Counted from the stretch's first letter, positions 1-15,817 are shown. The stretch: 64,000 bases of DNA from Janthinobacterium sp. PC23-8 (GCF_002250505.1 NZ_NJGY01000001.1:2437066-2501065); one strand, 5' to 3'. Notes: generated by a model not told the origin, from the letters alone. A program made the numbers and translations.

Positions 1-117
1 TCTGCATTTATTTGTATGGCAGCATCACCACAAGCGCACCTTGCCAAGTTGACGTATTGATAGGAGAATTCCTGACAGCATAGTTTGCCGCTGGCGCCGC
101 ATGCTAAGGATAATGAA

Positions 118-3192
<3,075 letters not shown>

Positions 3193-3197
3193 ATCGT

Positions 3198-4004
3198 TTA
3201 CGCCGGCACGCCCAAAATCACGCTCGACGCCTTGAACAGCGCCGTCACCACGCTGCCGACGGCCAGCCCCATCTCGGCGCAGCTTTGATTGGTGATCATG
3301 GCCGCAATCGTCCCGCCACCCGGCAATTCCAGCACCACTTCCGTATTGACGGCGCCCTTTTGCACCCGCGTGACCTTGCCGGCGAGCTCGTTGCGTGCCG
3401 AAAAACGCGCGCCGTCGCCGTCAAGCACCAGGATGATGGACGAGGCCTTGATCAGCGCGAATGCTTCCACGCCGCTCGCCAGGCCCAGGCTTTCGCAGCT
3501 GTCACGCGTGACGATGGCGACGATCTGCTGGCCGCCAGGCAGCGCCAGGATCACTTCATCGTTCACGGCGCCCGCCTTGACTTGGGCCACCTTGCCGAGG
3601 AATTGATTGCGCGCCGTGGTTTTCATGGCCATTCTCCGTATCAGCAACAAATCGTCGGCAATGCCCTCGGCCTGGCTGCCCAGCTGGCGCAGGTAGCGCG
3701 CATGCTCGATCTCGATCAGGCGAAAGTTGTCGACCAGCTGGCGCCCGCGCCGCGTCAGCCGCGTGCCGCCGCCGCCCTTGCCGCCGGCCAGCCGCTCCAC
3801 CAGCGGCTCGCCGGCCAGATTGTTCATCGCATCGATCGCGTCCCAGGCCGCCTTGTAGCTCATTTTGACAGCCCTGGCCGCCTGTGTGATCGAGCCGTGT
3901 TCGGCGATCGCAGCGAGCAGCGCCACCCGCCCGGCGCCGCCTAACTGTTCGCCGCCGACCGTCATCCAGACCGAGCCTTCCAGCTTGATTTCCGCCTTAT
4001 CCAA
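3198..4004 (-). CDS. modE: Molybdate-responsive transcriptional regulator ModE
   Basis: Cytoplasmic DNA-binding regulator of 268 aa that senses molybdate and normally represses the molybdate transporter operon. The N-terminal winged helix-turn-helix (about residues 20-85; SITQAARAVKMSYKAAWDAI) is typical of ModE. It is followed by two tandem Mop/TOBE oxyanion-binding domains (about 130-190 and 200-265), each ending with the hallmark FKASSVIL or IKASSIIL strand. It is the last gene of modABC-E; its start overlaps the end of modC by 8 nt, so it is co-transcribed and probably autoregulated. A ModE-like palindrome lies upstream of modA. Family assignment is firm; the operator link is inferred. 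Confidence 0.95.
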   Translation of the reverse strand: MDKAEIKLEGSVWMTVGGEQLGGAGRVALLAAIAEHGSITQAARAVKMSYKAAWDAIDAMNNLAGEPLVERLAGGKGGGGTRLTRRGRQLVDNFRLIEIEHARYLRQLGSQAEGIADDLLLIRRMAMKTTARNQFLGKVAQVKAGAVNDEVILALPGGQQIVAIVTRDSCESLGLASGVEAFALIKASSIILVLDGDGARFSARNELAGKVTRVQKGAVNTEVVLELPGGGTIAAMITNQSCAEMGLAVGSVVTALFKASSVILGVPA

Positions 4005-4695
4005 TCTTCACCTCGTGTATTGTTGCTTGCTGCTCATCGATGCGGCCGTCGCGCAGCGTCAGCACATGGTCGCCCAGGATACGTGCGTCTTGCGGGTCGT
4101 GCGTAATCAATATCATCGGCACGCCCAGGCGCCGCTGCCATTGGCTCAGTTCCTCGCGCATGGTGACCCTCAGCGCCGGGTCGAGCGCGGCGAACGGTTC
4201 GTCGAGCAGCAGCGCGGCCGGTTCCGCCACCAGCGCCCTTGCCAGCGCCACTCTTTGGCGCTGGCCTCCGGACAACTCGCCAGGATACTGATGCGCCAGT
4301 TCCCGTATGCCAAACGCATCGAGCCAATGCTCGACTTTTGCCAGTTTTTCGCGCGCGCGCGGATTGAACCAGCCGCGCGCCAGGCCAAAGCCCACGTTCT
4401 GGCGCACCGTCAGGTGCGGGAACAGCGCATAGTCCTGGAACAGATAGGCCACATTGCGCTGCTGCGGCGCCAGGTTGATGCCGGCGGCGGCATCGAACAG
4501 GGTGCGCCCGTTCAAACGGATATGGCCGGCGTCCGGCGTCAACAGGCCGGCGATCGCCTTTAACGTCATGCTCTTGCCGGCGCCGGACGGCCCGTACAGG
4601 GCAATGCGCTGGCTGCTGGACGTACACCGCACCTGCAAGTCGAAATGGCGTTTGCCGGAGCGTAAAGTGGCGCGGATGTCGAGGTCGAGTTGCAT
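3997..4695 (-). CDS. modC: Molybdate ABC transporter ATP-binding protein ModC, short form
   Basis: ATPase of the ModABC molybdate importer, on the inner face of the cytoplasmic membrane. Walker A is GPSGAGKS (about residues 35-42), the signature is LSGGQRQR, Walker B is ALLLDEPFAALD and the switch histidine is in LITHD. ATG 4695 is used; it lies 4 nt after the modB stop. The protein is only 232 aa, whereas E. coli ModC is about 350 aa and carries a C-terminal TOBE (Mop) domain. Here that domain is absent, and the frame ends cleanly at the overlap with modE. Molybdate sensing would then rest on the two Mop domains of ModE. Function is secure; the regulatory consequence is inferred. Confidence 0.94.
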   Translation of the reverse strand: MQLDLDIRATLRSGKRHFDLQVRCTSSSQRIALYGPSGAGKSMTLKAIAGLLTPDAGHIRLNGRTLFDAAAGINLAPQQRNVAYLFQDYALFPHLTVRQNVGFGLARGWFNPRAREKLAKVEHWLDAFGIRELAHQYPGELSGGQRQRVALARALVAEPAALLLDEPFAALDPALRVTMREELSQWQRRLGVPMILITHDPQDARILGDHVLTLRDGRIDEQQATIHEVKIG

Positions 4696-4699
4696 GGTT

Positions 4700-5371
4700 T
4701 TATTGGTGTGCGATGCGGCCCGGCGCCAGCCGGCCGGCGGCCAGCAGCACCACGATGCAGACAAACGAAGTGATCAATACCAGGGTGTTGGCCGTATCGT
4801 CCTGGCCCGCCTGCACCGCTTCGTACACGGCCACCGACAGGGTTTGCGTCTTGCCGGGGATGCTGCCGGCCACCATCAACGTGGCGCCAAACTCGCCGAG
4901 CGCGCGCACAAACCCCAGCAGCACGCCGGCCAGGATGCCGCGCCACGCCAGCGGTAAAGTAACGCGAAAGAAAATGGCGGTTTCGGAAATGCCGAGCACG
5001 CGCGCCGCCTGTTCCAGCTGGCCGTCGACCGCCTCGAAGGCGGCGCGCGCCGGCTTGAACACCAGCGGAAAGGCGACGATGGTGGCGGCGATCACGGCGC
5101 CCTGCCACGTAAAAATCAGGTTGATGCCGAAGTGTTCCTGCAGCCAGACACCCAGCGTGCCGCGCCGGCCCAGCAGCACCAGCAGGTAGTAGCCCAGCAC
5201 CGTCGGCGGCATCACCATCGGCAAGGTCAATAAAGCATCGAGCAGCTCGCGCCCGGGAAAGCGCGCGCGCGCCAGCAGATAGCCAGTGGCGACGCCCAGC
5301 AGCAGATTGAGCGCCGTGGCCCATGCCGCCACTTTCAGCGACAGGGCCAGCGCGGTCCAGGCGATCTCCAT
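4700..5371 (-). CDS. modB: Molybdate ABC transporter permease ModB
   Basis: Inner-membrane permease of the molybdate importer, 223 aa with about five hydrophobic segments, the usual size of the family. The cytoplasmic EAA loop that docks ModC is visible as EQAARVLGISETAIFFRVTL (about residues 142-161). It follows modA after 6 nt and precedes modC by 4 nt, so the three transporter genes form one tight transcription unit. The N-terminus (MEIAWTALALSLKVA) matches ModB proteins. Confidence 0.95.
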   Translation of the reverse strand: MEIAWTALALSLKVAAWATALNLLLGVATGYLLARARFPGRELLDALLTLPMVMPPTVLGYYLLVLLGRRGTLGVWLQEHFGINLIFTWQGAVIAATIVAFPLVFKPARAAFEAVDGQLEQAARVLGISETAIFFRVTLPLAWRGILAGVLLGFVRALGEFGATLMVAGSIPGKTQTLSVAVYEAVQAGQDDTANTLVLITSFVCIVVLLAAGRLAPGRIAHQ

Positions 5372-5377
5372 GGGGCG

Positions 5378-6136
5378 CTATGGCTTTTTAAAACCATATT
5401 TGGCGAGGATGGCCTGCGCCGGCGCCGTTTGCAGATAGCCGACAAAACGTTTCGCCTCCAGCGCGTTGCTGCTGCCCTTGATGGTGGCGATCGGGTACAG
5501 CACCGGCGCGTCCAATGGCACCTCGAACGCCACTTTGACTTTATCTTTCATGATGGCCGCGTCGGTACCGTAAACAAAGCCCGCATCGACTTCGCCGCGC
5601 GCCACGTAGTCGAGCGACTGGCGCACGTTCTGCGTACTGATGGCCTTGGCCTGCACGCCATCCCACAAGTTCGCCTTTTTCAGCGCGCCTTCTGAATAGC
5701 GACCCACCGGCACGCTGGCCGGGTTGGCGATTGCCACGCGCGTCACGCTGTTGCGCGTCAGGTCATTGAGGTTCCTGATGGCCAGCTTGCTGTCCGACGG
5801 CACGATCAGCACCAGGCTGTTGCCGACAAAATCCATGCGCCCGGCTGGCAACACCAGGCCCTGCTTTTGCGCCGCGTCCATGGTTTCCTGGTCGGCCGAG
5901 GCAAACACGTCGACCGGCGCGCCCTTGACGATCTGCTGCAGCAGCACGCCCGAGGCGGCAAAATTCAGCGACACCTTGCTACCCGGATACTGCGCCTCGT
6001 AGTTTTGCGCCGCCTCCCTGAAAGCGTTCGTCAGGCTGGCCGCCGCCGAGACCACCACTTCGCCAGCCGTCGCGCCCGAGGCGGCAGCAGTCAGCAAGAC
6101 GGCGCCCAGCAGGCGGGCAAGAGCGGTCAAACGCAT
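5378..6136 (-). CDS. modA: Molybdate-binding periplasmic protein ModA
   Basis: Periplasmic molybdate/tungstate-binding protein of 252 aa that feeds ModBC. The first 24 or so residues form a Sec signal peptide with an alanine-rich cleavage region (AAASGATAG). The mature protein begins EVVVSAAASLTNAF, the conserved oxyanion-binding start of ModA. Further frame extends upstream to 6208, but ATG 6136 is chosen because AAGGAGAA lies just ahead of it and the signal peptide then begins properly. First gene of modABC-E; a candidate ModE box lies about 33-60 bp upstream of the start. Confidence 0.95.
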   Translation of the reverse strand: MRLTALARLLGAVLLTAAASGATAGEVVVSAAASLTNAFREAAQNYEAQYPGSKVSLNFAASGVLLQQIVKGAPVDVFASADQETMDAAQKQGLVLPAGRMDFVGNSLVLIVPSDSKLAIRNLNDLTRNSVTRVAIANPASVPVGRYSEGALKKANLWDGVQAKAISTQNVRQSLDYVARGEVDAGFVYGTDAAIMKDKVKVAFEVPLDAPVLYPIATIKGSSNALEAKRFVGYLQTAPAQAILAKYGFKKP

Positions 6137-6168
6137 GGGCTTCTCCTTGAAATCAGTCATCAACAAAA

Positions 6169-6196
6169 AGCGTAATATACACCGATATATAGCGCT
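6169..6196 (-). promoter_or_regulatory. Candidate ModE-binding palindrome upstream of modA
   Basis: Imperfect inverted repeat: AGCGTAATAT, 6-nt spacer, ATATATAGCGCT. It has the layout of known ModE boxes, in which two half sites of the CGnTATAT type flank a short spacer. It sits just upstream of the modA ribosome-binding site, where ModE would block transcription of the operon that encodes it. The repeat is read directly; the assignment follows from the ModE consensus and position. Confidence 0.7.
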
Positions 6197-6286
6197 ATGC
6201 CATTGCACAGGTCAAGCGGCCACAGGCCCAAAGCCTGATGTACTATATAAACACAGCATTTCGCAACGCCCAGCGCATCGTCAACC

Positions 6287-6612
6287 TGCGCCGTGCTGGA
6301 ACGCGCTGTTCAGGAAGCGGGTCTGGCGCGCGACAGCGTTTATGTCACCAGCGCGGTCAAGCATTTCAAGTGGAAACCGCGCGGCAAGCGCCGCCTGCCA
6401 TGACTGGCTGGAGCAGGAACTGGCCAGCGTGCAAGCGCAGGTGATCGTGGCCTTGGGCCGGGGCGCTGGGTGGTGACCGTGTATCGCCCGTCGTATGTGC
6501 TGCGGGCGCCGGATGAGGAGAACCGGCGGCAGGCGTATCGGATTACTGTGGAAGGGCTGCGGCAGGCGCCGCCAGAATGGCGCCACTGGCGCCGGTCAGG
6601 CCCGAGAAAGAT
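6287..6612 (+). pseudogene. Decayed uracil-DNA glycosylase (UdgX/family 4-like) fragment
   Basis: Three short blocks in different frames read like the C-terminal half of a UdgX-type uracil-DNA glycosylase. Block 1 (from 6293) reads LERAVQEAG and then SVYVTSAVKHFKWKPRGKR before a stop at 6401. Block 2 reads CHDWLEQELASVQAQVIVAL and ends at about 6476. Block 3 reads VVTVYRPSYVLRAPDEENRR. In the family these are contiguous, so roughly a dozen codons are missing between blocks 1 and 2, and the segment between 2 and 3 is largely lost. The N-terminal half, including the Fe-S region, is not seen. This explains the 400-bp gap between modA and the metallo-hydrolase. Confidence 0.72.
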
Positions 6613-6632
6613 GTCGGTCATGGCGGTGCCGC

Positions 6633-7553
6633 TCACAAGGCGTTAAGGGGTATCTTCAGGTAGGCGATGCCGTTTGGTTCAGCCTCCGGCAGCCGGCCCG
6701 CGCGGATGTTTACCTGAACGGAAGGCAGCATCAGTGCCGGCAGTGCAAGCCCGGCGTCGCGCGCGGTGCGCATCGCAACGAAGCTATCCTCGGTTGCTTC
6801 CCCGCCCACGTGAAGGTTGAGCGCACGCTGGGTAGCGACTGTTGTGGCAAACCGCGCCGCGCGTCCGCCGGGCTGGTAGTCGTGCCCGGTGTACAGGATT
6901 GTGTCGCAGGGCAGGTCCAGTACTTTGCGAATCGACCAGTACAGCTGACGCGCATCCCCGCCGGGGAAATCACAGCGGGCCGTACCGAAATCGGGCATGA
7001 ACAAGGTGTCGCCGACGAAAGCGGCGCGCGGGGTATCAGGGCTGTCGGCATGCGCAACAAGGTAGCTCAGGCATGCCGGCGTGTGGCCTGGCGTGTGCAT
7101 GGCGGTCAGGGTGAGAGCGCCAAGGCGCATCGTTTCGCTGTCTGCAAAGAGCCGATCGAATTGTGAGCCGTCGGTCGGAAAGTCCGGTGGAAGATTGAAC
7201 AGCTTGGCGAACGTCGACTGTACTTCGGTGATTCGTGCGCCGATGCCGGTGCGCCCACCGAGCCTGTCCTTGATGTAAGCGGCCGCCGTCAGGTGATCGG
7301 CATGTACATGCGTCTCCAGGATCCACATCAGCTTGCCGTCGAGGGCGCGAACGCGCGCAATCAAGGTGTCGGCGGCGGTGTGACTGATCGTACCCGAAGC
7401 GGCGCTGTAGCCGAGCACCGTGTCAACCAGCGCACACTCGCGGCTCTTCGGGTCCATCAGCAGATAGCTGGCGGTGCCCGTCGCCTCGTCGAAATGGGGT
7501 TCGACGAGCAGCGTATCGGGCGAATGGTGATTGGGATGTATGATTGCTGTCAT
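6633..7553 (-). CDS. MBL-fold metallo-hydrolase, persulfide-dioxygenase-like
   Basis: Metallo-beta-lactamase-fold protein of 306 aa with the metal-binding box THVHADH, a downstream HTPGHT box, GDTLF and a late GHDY histidine. This set is typical of the ETHE1/Blh-like branch that oxidises glutathione persulfide. ATG 7553 is chosen because the longer frame upstream has no homologous look and crosses the promoter region. It is divergent from pepA-trxB; three CAGTACGG-type repeats lie in the shared intergenic region. Together with thioredoxin reductase and a rhodanese fusion further on, this suggests sulfur/redox chemistry, but the substrate is not proven from sequence. Confidence 0.85.
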   Translation of the reverse strand: MTAIIHPNHHSPDTLLVEPHFDEATGTASYLLMDPKSRECALVDTVLGYSAASGTISHTAADTLIARVRALDGKLMWILETHVHADHLTAAAYIKDRLGGRTGIGARITEVQSTFAKLFNLPPDFPTDGSQFDRLFADSETMRLGALTLTAMHTPGHTPACLSYLVAHADSPDTPRAAFVGDTLFMPDFGTARCDFPGGDARQLYWSIRKVLDLPCDTILYTGHDYQPGGRAARFATTVATQRALNLHVGGEATEDSFVAMRTARDAGLALPALMLPSVQVNIRAGRLPEAEPNGIAYLKIPLNAL

Positions 7554-7609
7554 GTGAGCCGCGCGATCTCGGGAAAGCCGCGAGCATAGCGCATGCAGGC
7601 TGCGCAAAT

Positions 7610-7704
7610 CAGTACGGTTATGACGGAAGTGCGCAATACCGTACTGGGTGCAGCGCACGGACAAAATCCAATTCCGTCCGGATTGCACGGTGATGACAGT
7701 ACGG
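7610..7704. promoter_or_regulatory. Three CAGTACGG repeats in the divergent intergenic region
   Basis: CAGTACGGT at 7610-7618 and its exact inverse ACCGTACTG at 7638-7646 form a 9-bp perfect inverted repeat with a 19-nt spacer. A third copy, CAGTACGG, lies at 7697-7704. All fall between the divergent starts of the metallo-hydrolase (7553) and pepA (7783), so they are good candidates for operator sites of a regulator controlling both directions. No regulator gene is adjacent; the factor is unknown. Confidence 0.5.
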
Positions 7705-7782
7705 CCGAAATCGTCAATTTCGTCACGATCGAACCTCTCCCGCGCGTCTTAAGATGGGTGCTTCCACAAGAGGGAGTCACAC

Positions 7783-11769
<3,987 letters not shown>

Positions 11770-11799
11770 TGAGCATGGACCATCAGTTCAGGCGGGCGG

Positions 11800-12060
11800 T
11801 GTATGCCGATGCCGCCGATTGGTAATCAAACGGCGCAGTTTCCCCGGAACGGCACTGCGCCGTTCAAACTGGACGGCGACGACATTGCATCGCCGCCGTC
11901 GATAGCGAACTGTGATGGCGCGATGGTCCTGCCTGACGATGTTGTTGAGGTATTTAACCTGACGCACCAGGATCGGCACGTCGCGGCCGGCGTTGATCGA
12001 ATCGATCCCGCCTCGCACCGCCTGTTCGCAGCGGGCGAGTCGTTTGATATCGGTCGATTG
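11800..12060 (-). pseudogene. Decayed IS6-family transposase, C-terminal relic
   Basis: Minus-strand translation gives DVPILVRQVKYLNNIVRQDH and RAI, the conserved C-terminal motif of IS6/IS240-type transposases (KYLNNIVEQDHRAIKR). It is followed, after loss of the expected PMLGFKS segment, by QFERRSAVPGKLRRLI. That last peptide recurs in the second relic at 16.5 kb. No N-terminal catalytic part and no intact terminal repeat is seen here, so this is a truncated, dead copy. It lies between the trxB stop and the indolepyruvate oxidoreductase gene. Confidence 0.7.
11829..11865. repeat. Hairpin within the IS6 relic, shared with 16.5 kb
   Basis: AACGGCGCAGT, 14-nt loop, ACTGCGCCGTT: an 11-bp perfect stem. 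About 44 bp around it recur, inverted and with a few mismatches, at 16532-16582. It may also act as a terminator-like structure downstream of trxB, though no T-run follows. Confidence 0.65.
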
Positions 12061-12140
12061 AAGGCAAGGACGTTGTCAGTGCCGGGCGCGCCATCGAGCG
12101 AGGTGACGTACCAGGTTGGGGAGGGGGTTTTCATGCGCGA

Positions 12141-12178
12141 CATGCCGAACCTGGGTGACAGCGGTAGGGTTCGGCATG
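12141..12178. repeat. Inverted repeat in the trxB/oxidoreductase intergenic region
   Basis: CATGCCGAACC and its exact inverse GGTTCGGCATG are separated by 16 nt. The plus-strand downstream sequence is ATTTTACG, so this could be a weak terminator for rightward transcription or a remnant of a mobile element. The rest of 12060-12221 shows no gene. Confidence 0.5.
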
Positions 12179-12221
12179 ATTTTACGGAGCGTGGACTAGC
12201 CACACTCCAGCAATCGGCCAG

Positions 12222-15200
12222 CTAGTCTTGCTGGCGCTTCAGCTCCACCATCGCATTGCCTTCATGTGATGCGCTATCGAGCCGCGCCAGCAGGGTATTC
12301 CACTGGGCGTCGACGCCGTCCAGCGCCGCCAGCTTGACATGTCCATAGCCGCGCACCCGGTCTGGCAATTGCGCCAGCGCCAGTGCTGTCTCCTTGTTGT
12401 CGGCGCGCAGGCCGGTGGCCAACCGGAGAACAAAGTCGATGTAGCGGTCGCGCAGCCCACGCTCGCGGCGGCGCTCGTGAGTGTAGCCGAAGATGTCCAG
12501 CGGCGTGCCTCGCAGTGGTTTAAGTCGCGCCAACAAGCCGAACGCCGGCAGCATCCAGCTACCCACCGTGATCTTGCGCGGGATGCCGGTGCGCGCATCG
12601 CGGCTGGCGATGAGCGGCGGCGCCAAGTGGAAGGCTAGCTGGTAATCACCATCGAATTGCGCGGCAATCTGCGCGTGGAACGCGGGTTCAGCGTGCAACC
12701 GCGCGACCTCGTATTCGTCTTTGTACGCCATAACCTTGAACAGGTTTCGTGCGACCGCTTTGCTCACCTGCATGCGCGAGTGATCGCCTTCGAGCGCGAT
12801 CTCGCGCGCTTCGACAGCGGCTACCGCCTGCGCGTAGCGGCGCGCGTATGCGGCGCTCTGGTAGGAGGTGAGCAGCCGCACGCGTGCCTCAACGGTGTCT
12901 GCCAGTGAGCGGGGCGGTGCGAACTGGATTACCTGCGACTGCGCCGTGCCGGGCTTCAGCAAGCCGTCGAGCGCCTGCTGGTCGGCCGCCGCCAAGCGGC
13001 CTAGCAGGAAGGCGCGCTGGTTCATGTCGATTGCCACGCCATTAAGTTCGATGGCACGCATCAATGCCACCAAGCCCACCGGCACCAGCCCCTTTTGCCA
13101 TGCATACCCCAGCAGCAGGATATTGCCGCCGACCGGGTCGCCGAGGAAGCGGGCTGCAGCATCATGCGCGTCCAGCGGCAGCAGCTTGTCTGGGCCGGCA
13201 GCTGCACCGAGTTTTTCCAGCAGGCCAGCCTTGTCGATCGATGCATCGCGTTCGCGGGTAAAATCGGCGGTGGGAATTTCGCGCTGGTTTACGACCACCT
13301 GCGTGTGGCCGTATTCCATCACCGCCAGGCTGTCCGGCATGGCAGCGACCACCAGGTCGCAAGCGAACACCGCATCGGCCTGGCGCAGGTCGATGCGAAC
13401 CTGGTTCAGACGCGAAGGCGATGACGAAACGCGTACATGCGACATTACCGCGCCGCCTTTTTGCGCGAAGCCCATGAAGTCGAGCGTGGAGGCGCCTTTA
13501 CCCTCCAGGTGCGCGGCCATGGTGATCAGCGCGCCGACCGTGACGATGCCCGTGCCGCCCACGCCGGCCACCAGGATTTCGAACGGCCGGTGCAGCGCGT
13601 GTGCGGCAGGCTGGGGGAAGGGTGCCAACGCGCGCTCCAGGTCGGCCCGCGACAGCGACACGCTGGCCGGCCTGCGCAGCGTACCGCCGAGTACCGAGAC
13701 GAAGCTGGGACAAAAGCCTTCGGCACACGAATAATCCTTGTTGCAAGACGATTGCTCGATCTGGCGCTTGCGTCCAAGATCGGTTTCCAGCGGCAAGATC
13801 GACAGGCAGTTCGACTGCACGCCGCAGTCACCGCAACCTTCGCACACGGCGGCATTGATCACCAGGCGCCGGGCCGGGTCCGGAAATACCGTTTTGGTCG
13901 GCGTGTTCTTCTTGCGGCGCCGGCGCTTTTCTGCGGCACAGGTCTGGTCGTACACCAGTACCGTCACGCCGGCGATCTCGCGCAGCATGCGTTGGATGGC
14001 GTCGAGTTCGCGCCGGTGATGGACGGTGACGCCAGCTGGCAGGTGAACGGCGCGGTAGTTTTCGGGCGCGTCGGTCACTACCACCACCTTGGCCGCTCCC
14101 TCGCTGCAGACCTGCTCGACAATTTGTTGCACAGAGAGGCTGCCGTCCACTGGCTGGCCGCCGGTCATGGCAACGGCATCGTTGTAGAGGATTTTATAGG
14201 TGACGTTGGTGCGGGCGGCGATCGCCTGTCGGATCGCCAGCGAACCGGAATGATAATAGGTACCGTCGCCCAGGTTCTGGAATACATGGCGCTCGCCGAC
14301 AAAGCGCGACGAACCCACCCAGCTCACGCCCTCGCCACCCATCTGCGAGAGGTAGGTGGTATCGCGCTGCATCCAGGTCGCCATGAAATGGCAGCCGATG
14401 CCGGCCATCGCCCGGCTGCCTTCCGGCACGCGAGTGGACGTGTTGTGCGGACAGCCAGAACAGAAATAAGGGGTGCGCTTGACGCCGTCGGCGCTGTTGG
14501 ACAGCAGGTCGGCGGCGCAAAAATCCGGCAGCAGGCCCGCCAGGTCCAGTTGTGGAAAGTGCGGCGCCAGCCAGCGCGCCAGCACCGGCGCGATGCGCGA
14601 CGGCCGCAGCTCGCCCAGCGCCGACAGCAACGGCTTGCCATCGCGGTCGGTCTTGCCAAAAACGGCCGGGCGGCCGGTTTGCGGCATATTGTAAAGCGCG
14701 TACTTTACCTGCTGTTCGATAACGGCGCCTTTTTCCTCAACCACCAGTATTTCGTCGAGGCCAGCGACAAAGCTCTGCAAGCGGGTGCATTCGAGCGGGA
14801 AGGTCAGGCCCGGCTTGTACAACCGCACACCCAGTTGCGCAAGGCGCTGGAGCGGCAGTCCCAGCCGCTCCAGCGCTTCGAGCAGGTCGAGGTATGCCTT
14901 GCCGGCGGTGAGAATGCCAAGTCGGGCGGCAGGCGCTGGTACTACCATCCGGTCAATCGAGTTGGCGCGGGCGAAGGCCTGCACCGCTTCGAGCTTTTCC
15001 GCCAGCCGGATTTCAAGCGCCAGGCCGGGCAGGTCCGGCCAGCGGTTGTGCAGACCATCAGGCGGCGGCGTGTAATCCACGGGGTCGATATAGGTGGGCA
15101 TCGGCGGCAACTCGACCACCGCGCCGCCTTCCACAGTTTCGGAGATCGCCTTGAAGCCGCACCACGCGCCCGAGTAGCGCGACAGCGCCCAGCCGTACAG

Positions 15201-15779
15201 GCCGAATTCCAGGTATTCCTGGACGTTGGCCGGATTAATCACAGGCATGCTCCAGGCGATTAATGCCTGCTCGCTCTGGTGCGGCATCGAGGAAGACACG
15301 CAGCCGTGGTCGTCGCCGAGCACGACGAGTACGCCGCCGCGCGGGGACGAGCCGTACACGTGGCCGTGCTTGAGTGCATCGCCGGCGCGGTCCACGCCGG
15401 GGCCCTTGCCATACCACATGGCGAATACGCCATCGACCTTGCGGGTGGGATCGGCCTCCACCTGCTGCGAGCCCATGACGGCGGTGGCGCCCAGTTCTTC
15501 GTTGATCGCCGGCAGGAATTCTATCGAGCGCTGTTGGAGCAGGGGCCGGGCGCGCCACAGTTCCTGGTCGACGGCACCCAGCGGCGAGCCCCGGTAGCCG
15601 CTGACGAAGCCGGCCGTGTGCAGGTGGTGCGCCTCGTCATACAGCTTCTGCATGCAGAGCAGCCGTACCAGCGCCTGGGTGCCGGTGAGGAAAACATGGC
15701 CGTGCATGCGGGTGAGATTGTCGCTCAGTGCGTAGTGCGGATTGGCCAGCGGCAATTGAGGAAGAGTCATCGAATTCAT
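12222..15779 (-). CDS. Indolepyruvate ferredoxin oxidoreductase family protein (fused subunits)
   Basis: Large single-chain 2-oxoacid oxidoreductase of 1,185 aa, the usual length for fused IOR-type enzymes that oxidatively decarboxylate aryl or branched 2-oxo acids from amino-acid catabolism to acyl-CoA. Visible parts in order: an N-terminal PFOR-like region (FVSGYRGSPLGAVDQELWR), a thiamine-diphosphate domain (IGCHFMATWMQRDTTYLSQM), a Cys-rich 4Fe-4S segment (AAVCEGCGDCGVQSNC) and a C-terminal gamma-type domain (VAGVGGTGIVTVGALI). ATG 15779 is used; a second Met lies 3 codons on. A divergent Lrp-family gene starts 85 bp away and is the likely regulator. The exact substrate is not known. Confidence 0.9.
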   Translation of the reverse strand: MNSMTLPQLPLANPHYALSDNLTRMHGHVFLTGTQALVRLLCMQKLYDEAHHLHTAGFVSGYRGSPLGAVDQELWRARPLLQQRSIEFLPAINEELGATAVMGSQQVEADPTRKVDGVFAMWYGKGPGVDRAGDALKHGHVYGSSPRGGVLVVLGDDHGCVSSSMPHQSEQALIAWSMPVINPANVQEYLEFGLYGWALSRYSGAWCGFKAISETVEGGAVVELPPMPTYIDPVDYTPPPDGLHNRWPDLPGLALEIRLAEKLEAVQAFARANSIDRMVVPAPAARLGILTAGKAYLDLLEALERLGLPLQRLAQLGVRLYKPGLTFPLECTRLQSFVAGLDEILVVEEKGAVIEQQVKYALYNMPQTGRPAVFGKTDRDGKPLLSALGELRPSRIAPVLARWLAPHFPQLDLAGLLPDFCAADLLSNSADGVKRTPYFCSGCPHNTSTRVPEGSRAMAGIGCHFMATWMQRDTTYLSQMGGEGVSWVGSSRFVGERHVFQNLGDGTYYHSGSLAIRQAIAARTNVTYKILYNDAVAMTGGQPVDGSLSVQQIVEQVCSEGAAKVVVVTDAPENYRAVHLPAGVTVHHRRELDAIQRMLREIAGVTVLVYDQTCAAEKRRRRKKNTPTKTVFPDPARRLVINAAVCEGCGDCGVQSNCLSILPLETDLGRKRQIEQSSCNKDYSCAEGFCPSFVSVLGGTLRRPASVSLSRADLERALAPFPQPAAHALHRPFEILVAGVGGTGIVTVGALITMAAHLEGKGASTLDFMGFAQKGGAVMSHVRVSSSPSRLNQVRIDLRQADAVFACDLVVAAMPDSLAVMEYGHTQVVVNQREIPTADFTRERDASIDKAGLLEKLGAAAGPDKLLPLDAHDAAARFLGDPVGGNILLLGYAWQKGLVPVGLVALMRAIELNGVAIDMNQRAFLLGRLAAADQQALDGLLKPGTAQSQVIQFAPPRSLADTVEARVRLLTSYQSAAYARRYAQAVAAVEAREIALEGDHSRMQVSKAVARNLFKVMAYKDEYEVARLHAEPAFHAQIAAQFDGDYQLAFHLAPPLIASRDARTGIPRKITVGSWMLPAFGLLARLKPLRGTPLDIFGYTHERRRERGLRDRYIDFVLRLATGLRADNKETALALAQLPDRVRGYGHVKLAALDGVDAQWNTLLARLDSASHEGNAMVELKRQQD

Positions 15780-15803
15780 GGTCTCGTTATGGTTATAGGA
15801 GCA

Positions 15804-15817
15804 GACAAGAATATGTC
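15804..15817. promoter_or_regulatory. Candidate Lrp-family operator between oxidoreductase and regulator
   Basis: GACAAGAATATGTC: 4-bp arms (GACA/TGTC) around an AT-rich centre, in the 85-bp gap between the divergent starts. Short AT-centred palindromes are typical of Lrp/AsnC sites. Weak on sequence alone; the position supports it. Confidence 0.35.

Noticed and set aside
13437-15263. 608-codon plus-strand open frame
   Set aside because: Lies entirely inside the indolepyruvate oxidoreductase gene on the other strand; shadow frame.
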